Assembly: GCA_944326485.1 (NCBI GenBank)
Contig: CALVED010000003.1
Coordinates: forward strand, 124,001 to 188,000
DNA: 64,000 nucleotides
Direction: 5' to 3'
From: Candidatus Gastranaerophilales bacterium
Lineage (GTDB): Bacteria; Cyanobacteriota; Vampirovibrionia; Gastranaerophilales; Gastranaerophilaceae
Below, one piece after another: positions 9,541-18,237 of this stretch. Made by a program: the position numbers and the translations under genes. Below the pieces are notes generated by a model. That model had not been told where the DNA came from, did not search any database, and worked only from the letters and a program-made list of their open reading frames with translations. The number at the start of each line of letters is the position of its first letter. The first letter of the stretch is position 1.

Positions 9541-10650
9541 TTATACTTCTATATATTCTTTTAATCTTTTACTTCTATTTGGATGTCTTAACTTTCTCAA
9601 CGCTTTAGCTTCAATTTGTCTTATACGTTCTCTTGTAACACCAAACAATTGACCAACTTCTTCCAAAGTACGTTGTCTGCCGTCATCCATACCAAATCTT
9701 AAACGAAGAACATCTCTTTCTCTTGGGGATAAACCACTTAATACTTCAGCTAAGTCTTCTCTTAAAAGTTCTTGAGCAACTGTTTTAACAGGAGCATCAG
9801 CATCTTTATCTTCAATAAAATCACCAAGTCTGGAATCTTCTTCTTTACCTATAGGAGTTTCTAAAGATAAAGGTTCTTGAGCAACTTTAATAATTTCCCT
9901 TAATTTAGGAACTGAAATATTCATTTCAACAGCTAATTCTTCTTCCGTTGGTTTTCTAGAAAGTTCTTGAGCTAATTTTCTAGTTACTTTTTTAAGCTTA
10001 TTTATTGTTTCTACCATATGAACAGGTATTCTTATAGTTCTAGCCTGATCAGCTATAGCTCTTGTAATTGCTTGTCTAATCCACCAAGTTGCATATGTAG
10101 AAAACTTATAACCTCTTTCGTGATCAAATTTTTCCGCAGCTCTTATTAGACCAAGGTTTCCCTCTTGAATAAGGTCTAAAAATAACATGCCTCTACCTAC
10201 ATATTTTTTTGCAATACTTACTACAAGTCTTAAGTTAGCTTGTACTAATTTTCTTTTTGCAATTACTCCGGCATTACCACCTTGTATTATTTTTTTTGCT
10301 AAATCTATTTCTTGATCAGCAGTTAAAAGTTTTATACGACCTATTTCTCTTAAATACATTCTAACTGGATCATCAAAAGACACTCCTTTTGGTAAAAGTG
10401 CGTCAGTAATTGAAACATCATCATCCTCAACTTCATCAGTCAAATCTGTTGAAAACAAATCCTCATTTTCCATAGTATCTATGATTTTGTTTCTCTCTGA
10501 ATTAATAATAACATCCATACCGTCACGGCTAATAGATTCCGGCTCAGTCATGAGTATAATACTTGAAGTATCGCTAGATTCATTTTCCATAGCTTCATCT
10601 CCTTCTAATATTCCGACTACCGATAAATCTGAAATTTTCTTTTTGCTCAT
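9541..10650 (-). CDS. rpoD: Primary RNA polymerase sigma factor (RpoD/SigA)
   Basis: Group 1 sigma factor of 369 residues that directs RNA polymerase to housekeeping promoters. Region 1.2 is near 95-120 ([11 protein letters not shown]), regions 2.1-2.4 include [10 protein letters not shown] and [11 protein letters not shown], region 3 follows, and region 4.2 ends in [18 protein letters not shown]. The region before 1.2 is short, acidic and unlike a full region 1.1. The ATG lies 5 nt after the dnaG stop with CGGAGAA upstream, so it is the last gene of a dgt-dnaG-rpoD operon. Confidence 0.97.
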   Translation of the reverse strand: MSKKKISDLSVVGILEGDEAMENESSDTSSIILMTEPESISRDGMDVIINSERNKIIDTMENEDLFSTDLTDEVEDDDVSITDALLPKGVSFDDPVRMYLREIGRIKLLTADQEIDLAKKIIQGGNAGVIAKRKLVQANLRLVVSIAKKYVGRGMLFLDLIQEGNLGLIRAAEKFDHERGYKFSTYATWWIRQAITRAIADQARTIRIPVHMVETINKLKKVTRKLAQELSRKPTEEELAVEMNISVPKLREIIKVAQEPLSLETPIGKEEDSRLGDFIEDKDADAPVKTVAQELLREDLAEVLSGLSPRERDVLRLRFGMDDGRQRTLEEVGQLFGVTRERIRQIEAKALRKLRHPNRSKRLKEYIEV

Positions 10651-10655
10651 TGAAT

Positions 10656-12539
10656 TTATTCTCCGATTTTATGTTTATTTTTTATTTTTTCACGTAACTG
10701 CATTTGATATTGCATTGACTCTATATCATCATCATTTAATTGTTTATACTTTGACCTTAATTCTTGTTTTTCACAATCAAAATGATATTGTTGAATACTG
10801 TTGACATTATCCCACACCGCAGCCTTAAAGTCACGTTCAGAAAGGTTTTTAAAGCTGTCAGCTATATATATTAAATCTGTTATTATATCCTTTAATTCAT
10901 TATCCTCAGCAAATTGTGTATACAGGGCTTGTATTAATTTTTCCACATCATTATTTATCCGATATAATAATTTGTCAATTGCTTCTTTGATAATAATTAA
11001 ATTTTTATCTATAAATTTAACATTTTGTATAACTTCTTTAAGATAATTTACGTCTACATTACTTCCACCAGTTAGAAACAAAGATAATAAATTTTTTTGT
11101 GCTTTTTCACAATTATTTGAAGATTTTGTTACAATTCTCTCAATTGGCTTTTCTATAAGTTTCTGAGACATTTTAGTTTTATTAATCTCCCTAATCAAAG
11201 CATTTTCATCAACTTCTATTTTATCAGAAATTATCTTTATATATTCATTTTGAACTATATTATTAGGAATTTCCTCAATTAAAGGCATGATTTTTTTTAC
11301 TAATTTTAACTTATCTGTTGGAGATATATTGGAATTATAATCTTTCAATATTTGATTAAGCTCAAAATCTAACAATAAAGGAGCTTTTTTTATGTACTTT
11401 TTATATTTATCAATTCCATACTCTCTAATATATTCATCAGGATCTTTACTATCAAAAGGAGCAATAACTCTAATTTCGCATGTATATTTATCATCCGATA
11501 GTGAAGAATATGTTTGATCAAAAATTTTTAAATTTCCAAGTCCAGAAAATGCTTCTTTTATTACCTCAGTACTTCTCTGTGTTGCTTTTAACCCTGCCTC
11601 ATCAGTATCAAAAGCCAAATATATCTTTCTTGACTTTGAATACTTTGCAATTAATCTTATATGATCAACAGTAAGAGCTGTACCACAAGATGCAACCGTA
11701 TTTTTTAATCCTGCAGCTTGAGCAGAAATTACGTCAAAATAACCTTCCATTATAACTACATAATCATCTTCAATTATTTTATCTTTAGCAACATTAATTC
11801 CGTATAATATTCTACTTTTATTATATAAGATAGTATCAGGTGAATTTAAATATTTTGGATTTTGTCCTTCTTCTATAGCTCTTGCACCAAATGCTATTAC
11901 TTCACCTTTTTCGTCTCTAATTGGAATCATAATCCTATGACGAAATCTGTCTATATAATCTCCCTTTTCGGTTTTTATAACTAGCCCGGCTTTTTCCATT
12001 ATGTCAGGAGTATATTCACTTTTGAATTTATTTTGTAAATCATTATAACTTTTTGGCGAATATCCTAACTTATATTCATTAATAATTTCTTTATCAATAC
12101 CCCTATTTTCAAGATAATTAAGTGCTTTCTTAGCTTCTATTTTTGTTAAAATATTCTCATGATAATATTCACAGACTTTCTTTAATAAATCTTTTACCTT
12201 TTGCTTTTCATCAGTGTCAGATTTTATATTTCCGGAAAAAGAAGGCAACTCTATTCCAAATTGCACAGCCAAATCTTTTATCACATCATTAAATGACTGA
12301 TTATTAATCTTCATCAAAAAACTAATTGCATCACCGCCTTCACCGCAACCAAAACATTTAAATATTCCTTTTTGCACATTTACACAAAATGAAGGGGTTT
12401 TTTCATTATGAAAAGGACAACAACCCCAATAATTATTACCCTTCTTCTTTAGAACAACTCTGGATTGAACAACATCAAGTATATCTAAACGATTTCTTAT
12501 TTCATCAATTACTTCTGAATATGTTTTTTCGGCTGACAT
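10656..12539 (-). CDS. dnaG: DNA primase DnaG
   Basis: Makes RNA primers for replication. The N-terminal zinc finger is of the CHC2 type (Cys41, His44, Cys62, Cys65) with H-N-E-K-T-P-S-F between the pairs. The catalytic core follows, and the TOPRIM part shows E-G-Y-F-D near residue 266 and F-D-T-D-E-A-G near residue 316. The C-terminal third (about 430-627) is the divergent helicase-interaction domain. Length is normal at 627 residues. Its ATG immediately follows the dgt stop codon with no spacer, so translation is very likely coupled; rpoD follows after 5 nt. Confidence 0.96.
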   Translation of the reverse strand: MSAEKTYSEVIDEIRNRLDILDVVQSRVVLKKKGNNYWGCCPFHNEKTPSFCVNVQKGIFKCFGCGEGGDAISFLMKINNQSFNDVIKDLAVQFGIELPSFSGNIKSDTDEKQKVKDLLKKVCEYYHENILTKIEAKKALNYLENRGIDKEIINEYKLGYSPKSYNDLQNKFKSEYTPDIMEKAGLVIKTEKGDYIDRFRHRIMIPIRDEKGEVIAFGARAIEEGQNPKYLNSPDTILYNKSRILYGINVAKDKIIEDDYVVIMEGYFDVISAQAAGLKNTVASCGTALTVDHIRLIAKYSKSRKIYLAFDTDEAGLKATQRSTEVIKEAFSGLGNLKIFDQTYSSLSDDKYTCEIRVIAPFDSKDPDEYIREYGIDKYKKYIKKAPLLLDFELNQILKDYNSNISPTDKLKLVKKIMPLIEEIPNNIVQNEYIKIISDKIEVDENALIREINKTKMSQKLIEKPIERIVTKSSNNCEKAQKNLLSLFLTGGSNVDVNYLKEVIQNVKFIDKNLIIIKEAIDKLLYRINNDVEKLIQALYTQFAEDNELKDIITDLIYIADSFKNLSERDFKAAVWDNVNSIQQYHFDCEKQELRSKYKQLNDDDIESMQYQMQLREKIKNKHKIGE

Positions 12540-13583
12540 TTATTTTAATCCGTTCATTTGCGCAAGTTTAAATAAAAACTCATCATTGTTTTTTTGAATA
12601 AATGGAGAAGGAAGAAAATATTCTTCATACTTAATTAATACATATCTATCAGTCATCCCCGACACATAATCACAAGCTGTTAACATGATATCATTTTTTG
12701 AAGAATTAACATAAGTCTTAGCAAGTTCCTCACAATAATACTCAAATAATCTTTTAATAACATTTTGAGCTTTATCTTCTGCTTCTTTTGCCGGCGAATT
12801 GTTATATACATGTTCAAACATCCAAGTTCGCAACTTTATAAATTGAGAAAAGCACTCATCTGACATTATAATTTTATCTTTTCCCAGACTGTTTTCTACA
12901 ATATCTCCAACTATCTTAGTTAACCTAATTCTATTTGTAGTAGAAAAATACTCGACACTTTCTTTAGGAATATCATCATTAGAAATAATTTTCGCTCTTA
13001 TAGCATCTTGTATATCATGATTTATATATGCAATTTTATCTGAAATTCTTACTACTTGCCCCTCGAGAGTTGATGGCATACACTCATAAGAATGATTTAA
13101 TATTCCATCTATTGTTTCATATGTTAAATTTAAATCTTCAATAAAATCAACAACACGTACACTTTGTTCATTATGTCTATAACCATTTGGCATTAGTTCA
13201 TTTAACACTCTTTCACCACTATGACCAAATGGCGTATGCCCCAAATCATGTCCAAGAGCTATTGCTTCAGTTAAATCTTCATTCAAATCTAAAGCTCTAG
13301 ATATTGTTCTTGCTATTTGTGATACTTCAAGAGTATGAGTCATCCTTGTTCTAAAATGATCATCATATGGAGAAAAGAAAACTTGAGTTTTATGCTTTAA
13401 ACGCCTGAACGCCTTTGAATGAAGAATCCTATCTCTATCTCTTTGGTAGTCAGTTCTTAGATAACAAGATTCTTCCTTGCGTTTCCTACCTCTACTATAA
13501 GCACTTTTTGAAGCAAAAGAAGATAAATATTGATTTTCTCTTTCTTCAATTTTCTCTCTTATCGTTTTATTAACAGACTTCAT
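12540..13583 (-). CDS. dgt: dGTPase-like HD-domain triphosphohydrolase
   Basis: Deoxyguanosinetriphosphate triphosphohydrolase-like protein that cleaves dNTPs to deoxynucleoside and triphosphate. The N-terminal R-D-R-D-R-I-L-H-S and F-R-R-L motifs, then T-H-T-L-E-V, then G-H-D-L-G-H-T-P-F-G-H-S-G-E give the HD metal site. The longest frame begins at a TTG (13598), but GGTGAG sits 8 nt before the ATG at 13583, giving 347 residues and the family's usual start. Its stop directly abuts the dnaG ATG. Linkage with dnaG and rpoD suggests that nucleotide pool control is co-expressed with replication initiation. Confidence 0.92.
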   Translation of the reverse strand: MKSVNKTIREKIEERENQYLSSFASKSAYSRGRKRKEESCYLRTDYQRDRDRILHSKAFRRLKHKTQVFFSPYDDHFRTRMTHTLEVSQIARTISRALDLNEDLTEAIALGHDLGHTPFGHSGERVLNELMPNGYRHNEQSVRVVDFIEDLNLTYETIDGILNHSYECMPSTLEGQVVRISDKIAYINHDIQDAIRAKIISNDDIPKESVEYFSTTNRIRLTKIVGDIVENSLGKDKIIMSDECFSQFIKLRTWMFEHVYNNSPAKEAEDKAQNVIKRLFEYYCEELAKTYVNSSKNDIMLTACDYVSGMTDRYVLIKYEEYFLPSPFIQKNNDEFLFKLAQMNGLK

Positions 13584-13716
13584 ATTCAAACTCACCAATA
13601 TAATTTTATATTAAACTTATAGTATAATCATCATATTTACACATTTTTGTTTAGATTATTTAATATATTATTAAAATGGGACTTGATTATTAGTTATTTT
13701 TCTTATATTATCAACC

Positions 13717-13722
13717 TATAAT
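13717..13722 (+). promoter_or_regulatory. Candidate -10 box of rpmB
   Basis: A perfect TATAAT lies 22 nt before the rpmB ATG. No good -35 hexamer is visible at 16-18 bp. The position fits a short leader carrying the GAAAGGAA ribosome binding site. Confidence 0.45.
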
Positions 13723-13744
13723 GTATATTTGAAAGGAAAATAAA

Positions 13745-13936
13745 ATGTCAGTTGAATGTGCAATATGTGGTAAAAAACCTTTGAAAGCAGCAAAACTTTC
13801 ATTCTCTCATAAACATAACGTATACAGACAAAATCCAAATTTACAGTCAGTTAAAATTGTTGAAAATGGTACTGTAAAAAGAGTTAAAGTTTGTACTTCT
13901 TGTTTAAGAGCAGGAAAAGTTCAAAGAGCTATATAA
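13745..13936 (+). CDS. rpmB: 50S ribosomal protein L28
   Basis: Small basic ribosomal protein of 63 residues. C-A-I-C-G-K-K-P at 6-13 and C-T-S-C-L-R-A-G-K near the end form the two Cys pairs of the zinc-binding L28 form, with S-H-K-H-N-V-Y-R-Q-N-P-N in between. The ATG has GAAAGGAA 8 nt upstream. It is a single-gene unit with its own -10 box and a hairpin terminator 29 nt after the stop. Confidence 0.96.
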   Translation: MSVECAICGKKPLKAAKLSFSHKHNVYRQNPNLQSVKIVENGTVKRVKVCTSCLRAGKVQRAI

Positions 13937-13965
13937 TTGTATAATAGCTACTAATTTTTAGTATA

Positions 13966-13993
13966 AAAAAAAGAACCTAATGGTTCTTTTTTT
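13966..13993. terminator. Bidirectional terminator between rpmB and the HD-GYP-like gene
   Basis: A 12-bp stem (AAAAAAGAACC with GGTTCTTTTTT) closes a 4-nt loop. The right arm contains the stop codon region of the convergent minus-strand gene, so it probably serves both. Confidence 0.75.
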
Positions 13994-14792
13994 ATGCAGC
14001 TATTTGTGATGATAATACAGATTTCAATGCATTCAATACTTCTTCATTTATTTCCCCATTCTGCACTTTTTTATCTAATATATCTAATGTAGTACTATCA
14101 CTTAATGGTTTTTTATAACAACGTTCTTCTCTAAGTGCAGAATATATATCTGCAACTGTAAGAATCTGAGCAAGTATATCATCATTGTGTGTTTCGTAAT
14201 TATGATGATTTTTAACTAATTCTAATACTCTTTTATTCATACCAGCTTGAGATAATAATTCATAACCTAACTGTGAATGCATGTCAATTATTTCTTTTTC
14301 AACATCTGTTAGTTTTGATGATTTATTTAATATTTCTCTGGGAATTAAAACTTTTCCAAAATCATGGAAAACACATGCTTGCTCTAATACTTGTTTCTCA
14401 TAGGGAGTTAAATTCATCTTATTAGCGATTTGCAATGCATAAGCTGCTGTTGTTGTTAAATGAGAGTTAATCATTTCTGAAACATTTTCCGGATAAACAG
14501 AAATATCTATCCCTTTTTCTTTCATCATTGCAGAAATTTTAGGATTACTTTCAATTAATTTTAAGATATATGATTTACTTAAATAAGCATTTAAAAGCTG
14601 CTTTGAATTATAAGTATTATATAATAATTTACTTGTATTTACGGCTGGTTTTGGAGGAGTAACATAAACATTCTTTTGAAAAGAATCCTTATTTACATTA
14701 ATAATCTGACCTATATTACCTCTAAAGGTTTTATTTGAGAATGCCTGACTATTTTCTATATTAAATTTTTCTAAATTACTACTTACCTTCAA
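13992..14792 (-). CDS. HD-GYP-like metal-dependent phosphohydrolase
   Basis: 266 residues. The HD domain spans about 105-260: a first His in H-L-T-T-T-A-A-Y, then H-D-F-G-K, then H-S-Q-L-G-Y-E-L-L (the family's H-P-x-x-G motif), K-N-H-H-N-Y, and A-D-I-Y-S-A-L-R-E-E-R-C-Y-K-K. This order is that of HD-GYP cyclic-di-GMP phosphodiesterases, but the defining G-Y-P after the double His is absent, so c-di-GMP activity is uncertain. The N-terminus has the clade-type motif N-K-T-F-R-G rather than a signal peptide. The start is a TTG; no ATG lies before the HD domain, and the conserved-looking N-terminus supports it. No receiver domain is fused. Confidence 0.75.
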   Translation of the reverse strand: MKVSSNLEKFNIENSQAFSNKTFRGNIGQIINVNKDSFQKNVYVTPPKPAVNTSKLLYNTYNSKQLLNAYLSKSYILKLIESNPKISAMMKEKGIDISVYPENVSEMINSHLTTTAAYALQIANKMNLTPYEKQVLEQACVFHDFGKVLIPREILNKSSKLTDVEKEIIDMHSQLGYELLSQAGMNKRVLELVKNHHNYETHNDDILAQILTVADIYSALREERCYKKPLSDSTTLDILDKKVQNGEINEEVLNALKSVLSSQIAA

Positions 14793-15025
14793 AACAAAAA
14801 CCTTAAAAACCTACCCTATGTATTTATAAAAACATTTAATTCAATTAAATTGCCTATATCTAAATTTTTTTAATAAAATATAAAATACTGTACCATTTAT
14901 AATGAAGTAAGCTTGACAGAATTGAAAAAAGAAAGAAAAATAAATATAAAGCATGTTATAAATTTGTATAATTGTGGAATAGCATTAAAGTTACAATAAT
15001 AATAGAGATTTTAAGGAGAAAGATA

Positions 15026-15544
15026 ATGTATTCAAAAGAAGAACTTGCAGAACTTATTATTAAAAATCCCGAAGAATATAATTCATATAAAAAAACACTA
15101 GAAGAACAATTAGATTTAACAGAACTTGATTTTTCAAATATTACGTTAGAAGAAATAGATTTTTCTAATACAGAACTTGCAGGGACATCTTTTATTGATT
15201 CACATTTATCTAATGTAAATTTTACAGGAAGTGATTTAAATGCAGCTGATTTTACGAGAGCAAATATCGTAGAATGTGATTTTTCAGAATCAATACTCAA
15301 TGGAACAGATTTTAGTTACGCTACTGTTAGTTACTGTAATTTTACAGATGCTGATATGGCTGGTTGTATTGTAAAGGAAGCAGAATTAACAGATTCTGAT
15401 TTTTCTGCAAGTTTAAATTTATCTGCAACAAGAGCAGACGAAACAACAATATGGCCTGACAATGATTTATTACCGGATGATTTTGATACAAATTATTCCA
15501 AAGATGATGTTGATGATGAAGAACAACAATCTATTGAATACTAA
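15026..15544 (+). CDS. Pentapeptide-repeat protein
   Basis: 172 residues from the ATG at 15026, which has AAGGAG 9 nt upstream; the open frame extends 54 nt further 5' but without a site. After a helical N-terminus (about 1-30) there are roughly 18 consecutive A(D/N)LxX-type pentapeptides (for example L-D-F-S-N, V-N-F-T-G, A-D-F-T-R, T-D-F-S-Y), which fold as a right-handed beta-helix. The tail has T-I-W-P, frequently seen at the end of cyanobacterial pentapeptide proteins, then a very acidic terminus. Biochemical roles of such proteins are mostly unknown; DNA-gyrase mimicry is known for some, but nothing here singles it out. Confidence 0.85.
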   Translation: MYSKEELAELIIKNPEEYNSYKKTLEEQLDLTELDFSNITLEEIDFSNTELAGTSFIDSHLSNVNFTGSDLNAADFTRANIVECDFSESILNGTDFSYATVSYCNFTDADMAGCIVKEAELTDSDFSASLNLSATRADETTIWPDNDLLPDDFDTNYSKDDVDDEEQQSIEY

Positions 15545-15547
15545 TTA

Positions 15548-15585
15548 GTTAAAAAATAGCATCAATAAGATGCTATTTTTTTAAC
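15548..15585. terminator. Bidirectional terminator after the pentapeptide gene
   Basis: GTTAAAAAATAGCATC pairs with GATGCTATTTTTTTAAC around a 5-nt loop, with one extra T on the right arm. It lies between convergent genes and covers the stop of the minus-strand TPR gene. Confidence 0.8.
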
Positions 15586-18157
15586 TAAAATTAAATTTAT
15601 TTAATACACTGTATAAATATTTTAAATCAGAATTATTTTTTATATTTTTTTGAAAAATCTTTATAGATTTTTTTATATCTAGAACTTTTATTTTCTCTTC
15701 AGAAGATAAAGTATCTGGTGAAACCTCTTCAAGAAAAGTTATATAATCATCGAGAGCTTTATCATAAACTTTTACATTAAAATAAGCTTTACCTCTATAA
15801 TAATATAATTTGTAATTATCCGGAGTATACATAAGTTGGTCATTAAAATACTCAATTGCATCATTATATTTTTCAATATTCATGAAATTTTCACCTAGTT
15901 TTTTATATAAATCAAACATATAGCTATATTCTGAAATTTCAGAAGATTTAATATAATCAGCGACAGCCCCCTCATAGTCTCCAATTTTTTCTTTTAAGAA
16001 AGCTCTTTCAAAATATAAATCACGTTCATGATCAGCATGTCCAAAAGGAAATATTTTTATCAAATCACTACAAATATTAATTGCTTTCTTATAATCACCA
16101 ATGGATTCATATTCTTTTATTAAAAGATAATTTGAAAATAATCCTAATGGATTTGAATTTGCCACAACTTGAAAATCAGAAGCAGCCTCTTTATGCATAT
16201 TCATATGTTTATATAATAAACCTCTAAGAAGATAATAAGATATATTTTTACTATCAAGACTAATGGCTTTTGAATAATCTTGAAGGGCATTATTCCATTG
16301 TTCTTTTCTTCTATAAAATCTTCCACGAGAAGCCCATGCCCAAGCTTGCTTTTCATTATTCTTTATCAATTCATCATAATTAATCTTTTTATTTTTCATA
16401 TAATTTAAACTTGTAAACCAAAGATTTCGCTTTGAATTAGTACTGATAACATCAATACCTCTTTTCTTTAATTCAGCATTAACTTTACCAATAGAAGTAA
16501 ATTGTAAACTTTCAACATTGACACCATATATATATTTTAAATACAAGAAATAATAATTATCTGTATCATTTTCAAGACCAATAAAATCATTAAAAGAATA
16601 TAATCTTGATTTATCATTATTAATTTCTTGCATTTTTATTTTAAACATTGTTGGAATAGAATTTTGACAATCATAACAAGCAAATTTAATTTGGTATAAT
16701 TCACAGCCATAATACTTATAATACAATATCGGGAGATATATACTCCCATCTAAATTAGCAAATGTAAGTGCTGTTTTATCCGATACATAAGATACTATGC
16801 GCAAATTTTTAGCAAAATTTACATATTGCTTATAATCATCCAGCCAATTATAAAATTTACTACCTATTATATTAAATAAGAAACAAAGAAAAATATAGCA
16901 TAAAATAATATCAGTTTTTATAAAATACCTTCTAAACTCGATAAAAGAAAATATATATCCAAAAATTAAAGTTAGAATTAATAATAGTATTTTAATATAT
17001 GAATATTTAATACCATCATGCATTAGGAAAAATTGACCATTAAATGACATTCCACCAAATAAAATAAACATAATGAATGTAAAAAGTCCTAAAAATATAG
17101 CAATTGAAATTATTATAACTTTTTTGTAATATATTTTCTTTTCTAAGAAAATATATATTAATGATATAGCAATTAGAACATGAAGATAATAATATGGAAC
17201 TACATAATTATTATAATATTGTACTAAGAATGGCAGAAAATTGACATTCAAAGAATTAAAAGCTGACACGAAATCAACAGAATGACCACCACCAACATAA
17301 TTACCTTCACTATAATTTGTAAATAAGAGATATAAAATAAGAGACATTGACATTACAAAGAAACAGACAATAAAATATATAAATTTATTGAATAATTCTT
17401 TTAAAGTACTTGTATTAAAATTATTATTGTAAAATTCAAAAGATAACTGCTTATATTCACTAAAAAAATTTAAATTTAATTTTAAATTGAATTTTCTTAT
17501 TATAAAAATAAAAAATTGCGAAATCGATAAATACAAAAGAAAGAAAAAAGCAGAAACTGCATACATTTCATTTGAAATAGAACATAATATACAAATTAAT
17601 ATAATTAAAAGAGAATCTTTTCTCGAAATTTTCCTTTTTTTTATGAAATTTTTAATTAAAAAATATACAAACAAAGAATAAAATAGTAAAGGTAAACCCC
17701 ATTCAAAATATGTAGTAGAATCTATAATTTGGAATAGATATTTTAAAGGGAGATAATAATTATTAAAAATTAAGAAAAAAACCAACAAAAAAACAATCGA
17801 AAAAGATTTATAATTATAAATTGAATCATTATCTTTTCTAAAAATATAAAATATTTTTACATAAATAAAGATAATAGAAATCAATATTAATATTTTTATA
17901 AAAGAAAATAACGTACACTGCAAATCATTTAAATTAATAAATGGAAAAATATATGGAATAAACTGATATAAAAATAGATTTAATAATTTACCGGGGAAAC
18001 GTCCCAAATAAAGGAATTCTAAAGGATCCTTTTGCGCACACCACCTATCATGAAGGAGTAATATATCATATCTTGTATAATTTATTAAAATAAATATTAC
18101 AAATAAAAATACAACAACATTTAATATTAAAAAGAAATTCTTCTTTAAAGATTTCAT
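15581..18157 (-). CDS. Polytopic membrane protein with C-terminal TPR domain
   Basis: 858 residues from the ATG at 18157 (an in-frame ATG 27 nt upstream lacks a ribosome site, while AGGTAGAGAG precedes this one). Residues about 1-430 contain roughly 10-12 hydrophobic helices with an extracytoplasmic loop after the first helix containing H-D-R-W, a layout seen in polyprenyl-sugar-dependent glucosyltransferase-like (GtrII/DUF6056-type) proteins; this family link is tentative. Residues about 600-860 form at least five tetratricopeptide repeats (for example A-L-Q-D-Y-S-K-A-I-S-L-D). A membrane transferase-like body fused to a TPR suggests a scaffolded envelope-glycan role, but no catalytic motif is certain. 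Confidence 0.7.
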   Translation of the reverse strand: MKSLKKNFFLILNVVVFLFVIFILINYTRYDILLLHDRWCAQKDPLEFLYLGRFPGKLLNLFLYQFIPYIFPFINLNDLQCTLFSFIKILILISIIFIYVKIFYIFRKDNDSIYNYKSFSIVFLLVFFLIFNNYYLPLKYLFQIIDSTTYFEWGLPLLFYSLFVYFLIKNFIKKRKISRKDSLLIILICILCSISNEMYAVSAFFFLLYLSISQFFIFIIRKFNLKLNLNFFSEYKQLSFEFYNNNFNTSTLKELFNKFIYFIVCFFVMSMSLILYLLFTNYSEGNYVGGGHSVDFVSAFNSLNVNFLPFLVQYYNNYVVPYYYLHVLIAISLIYIFLEKKIYYKKVIIISIAIFLGLFTFIMFILFGGMSFNGQFFLMHDGIKYSYIKILLLILTLIFGYIFSFIEFRRYFIKTDIILCYIFLCFLFNIIGSKFYNWLDDYKQYVNFAKNLRIVSYVSDKTALTFANLDGSIYLPILYYKYYGCELYQIKFACYDCQNSIPTMFKIKMQEINNDKSRLYSFNDFIGLENDTDNYYFLYLKYIYGVNVESLQFTSIGKVNAELKKRGIDVISTNSKRNLWFTSLNYMKNKKINYDELIKNNEKQAWAWASRGRFYRRKEQWNNALQDYSKAISLDSKNISYYLLRGLLYKHMNMHKEAASDFQVVANSNPLGLFSNYLLIKEYESIGDYKKAINICSDLIKIFPFGHADHERDLYFERAFLKEKIGDYEGAVADYIKSSEISEYSYMFDLYKKLGENFMNIEKYNDAIEYFNDQLMYTPDNYKLYYYRGKAYFNVKVYDKALDDYITFLEEVSPDTLSSEEKIKVLDIKKSIKIFQKNIKNNSDLKYLYSVLNKFNFS

Positions 18158-18194
18158 ATAACTCTCTACCTTTAATCCATACATAAATTATTAT

Positions 18195-18229
18195 ATAATA
18201 AGAACCGCCATAATGGCGGTTCTTATTAT
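18195..18229. terminator. Hairpin after the membrane pyrophosphatase gene
   Basis: A perfect 16-bp stem (ATAATAAGAACCGCCA with its complement) closes a 3-nt TAA loop, located just after the minus-strand hppA stop. The following tract is AT-rich rather than a pure U-run, so it may be a weak or read-through terminator ahead of the TPR gene. Confidence 0.7.
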
Positions 18230-18237
18230 ATTTATTA

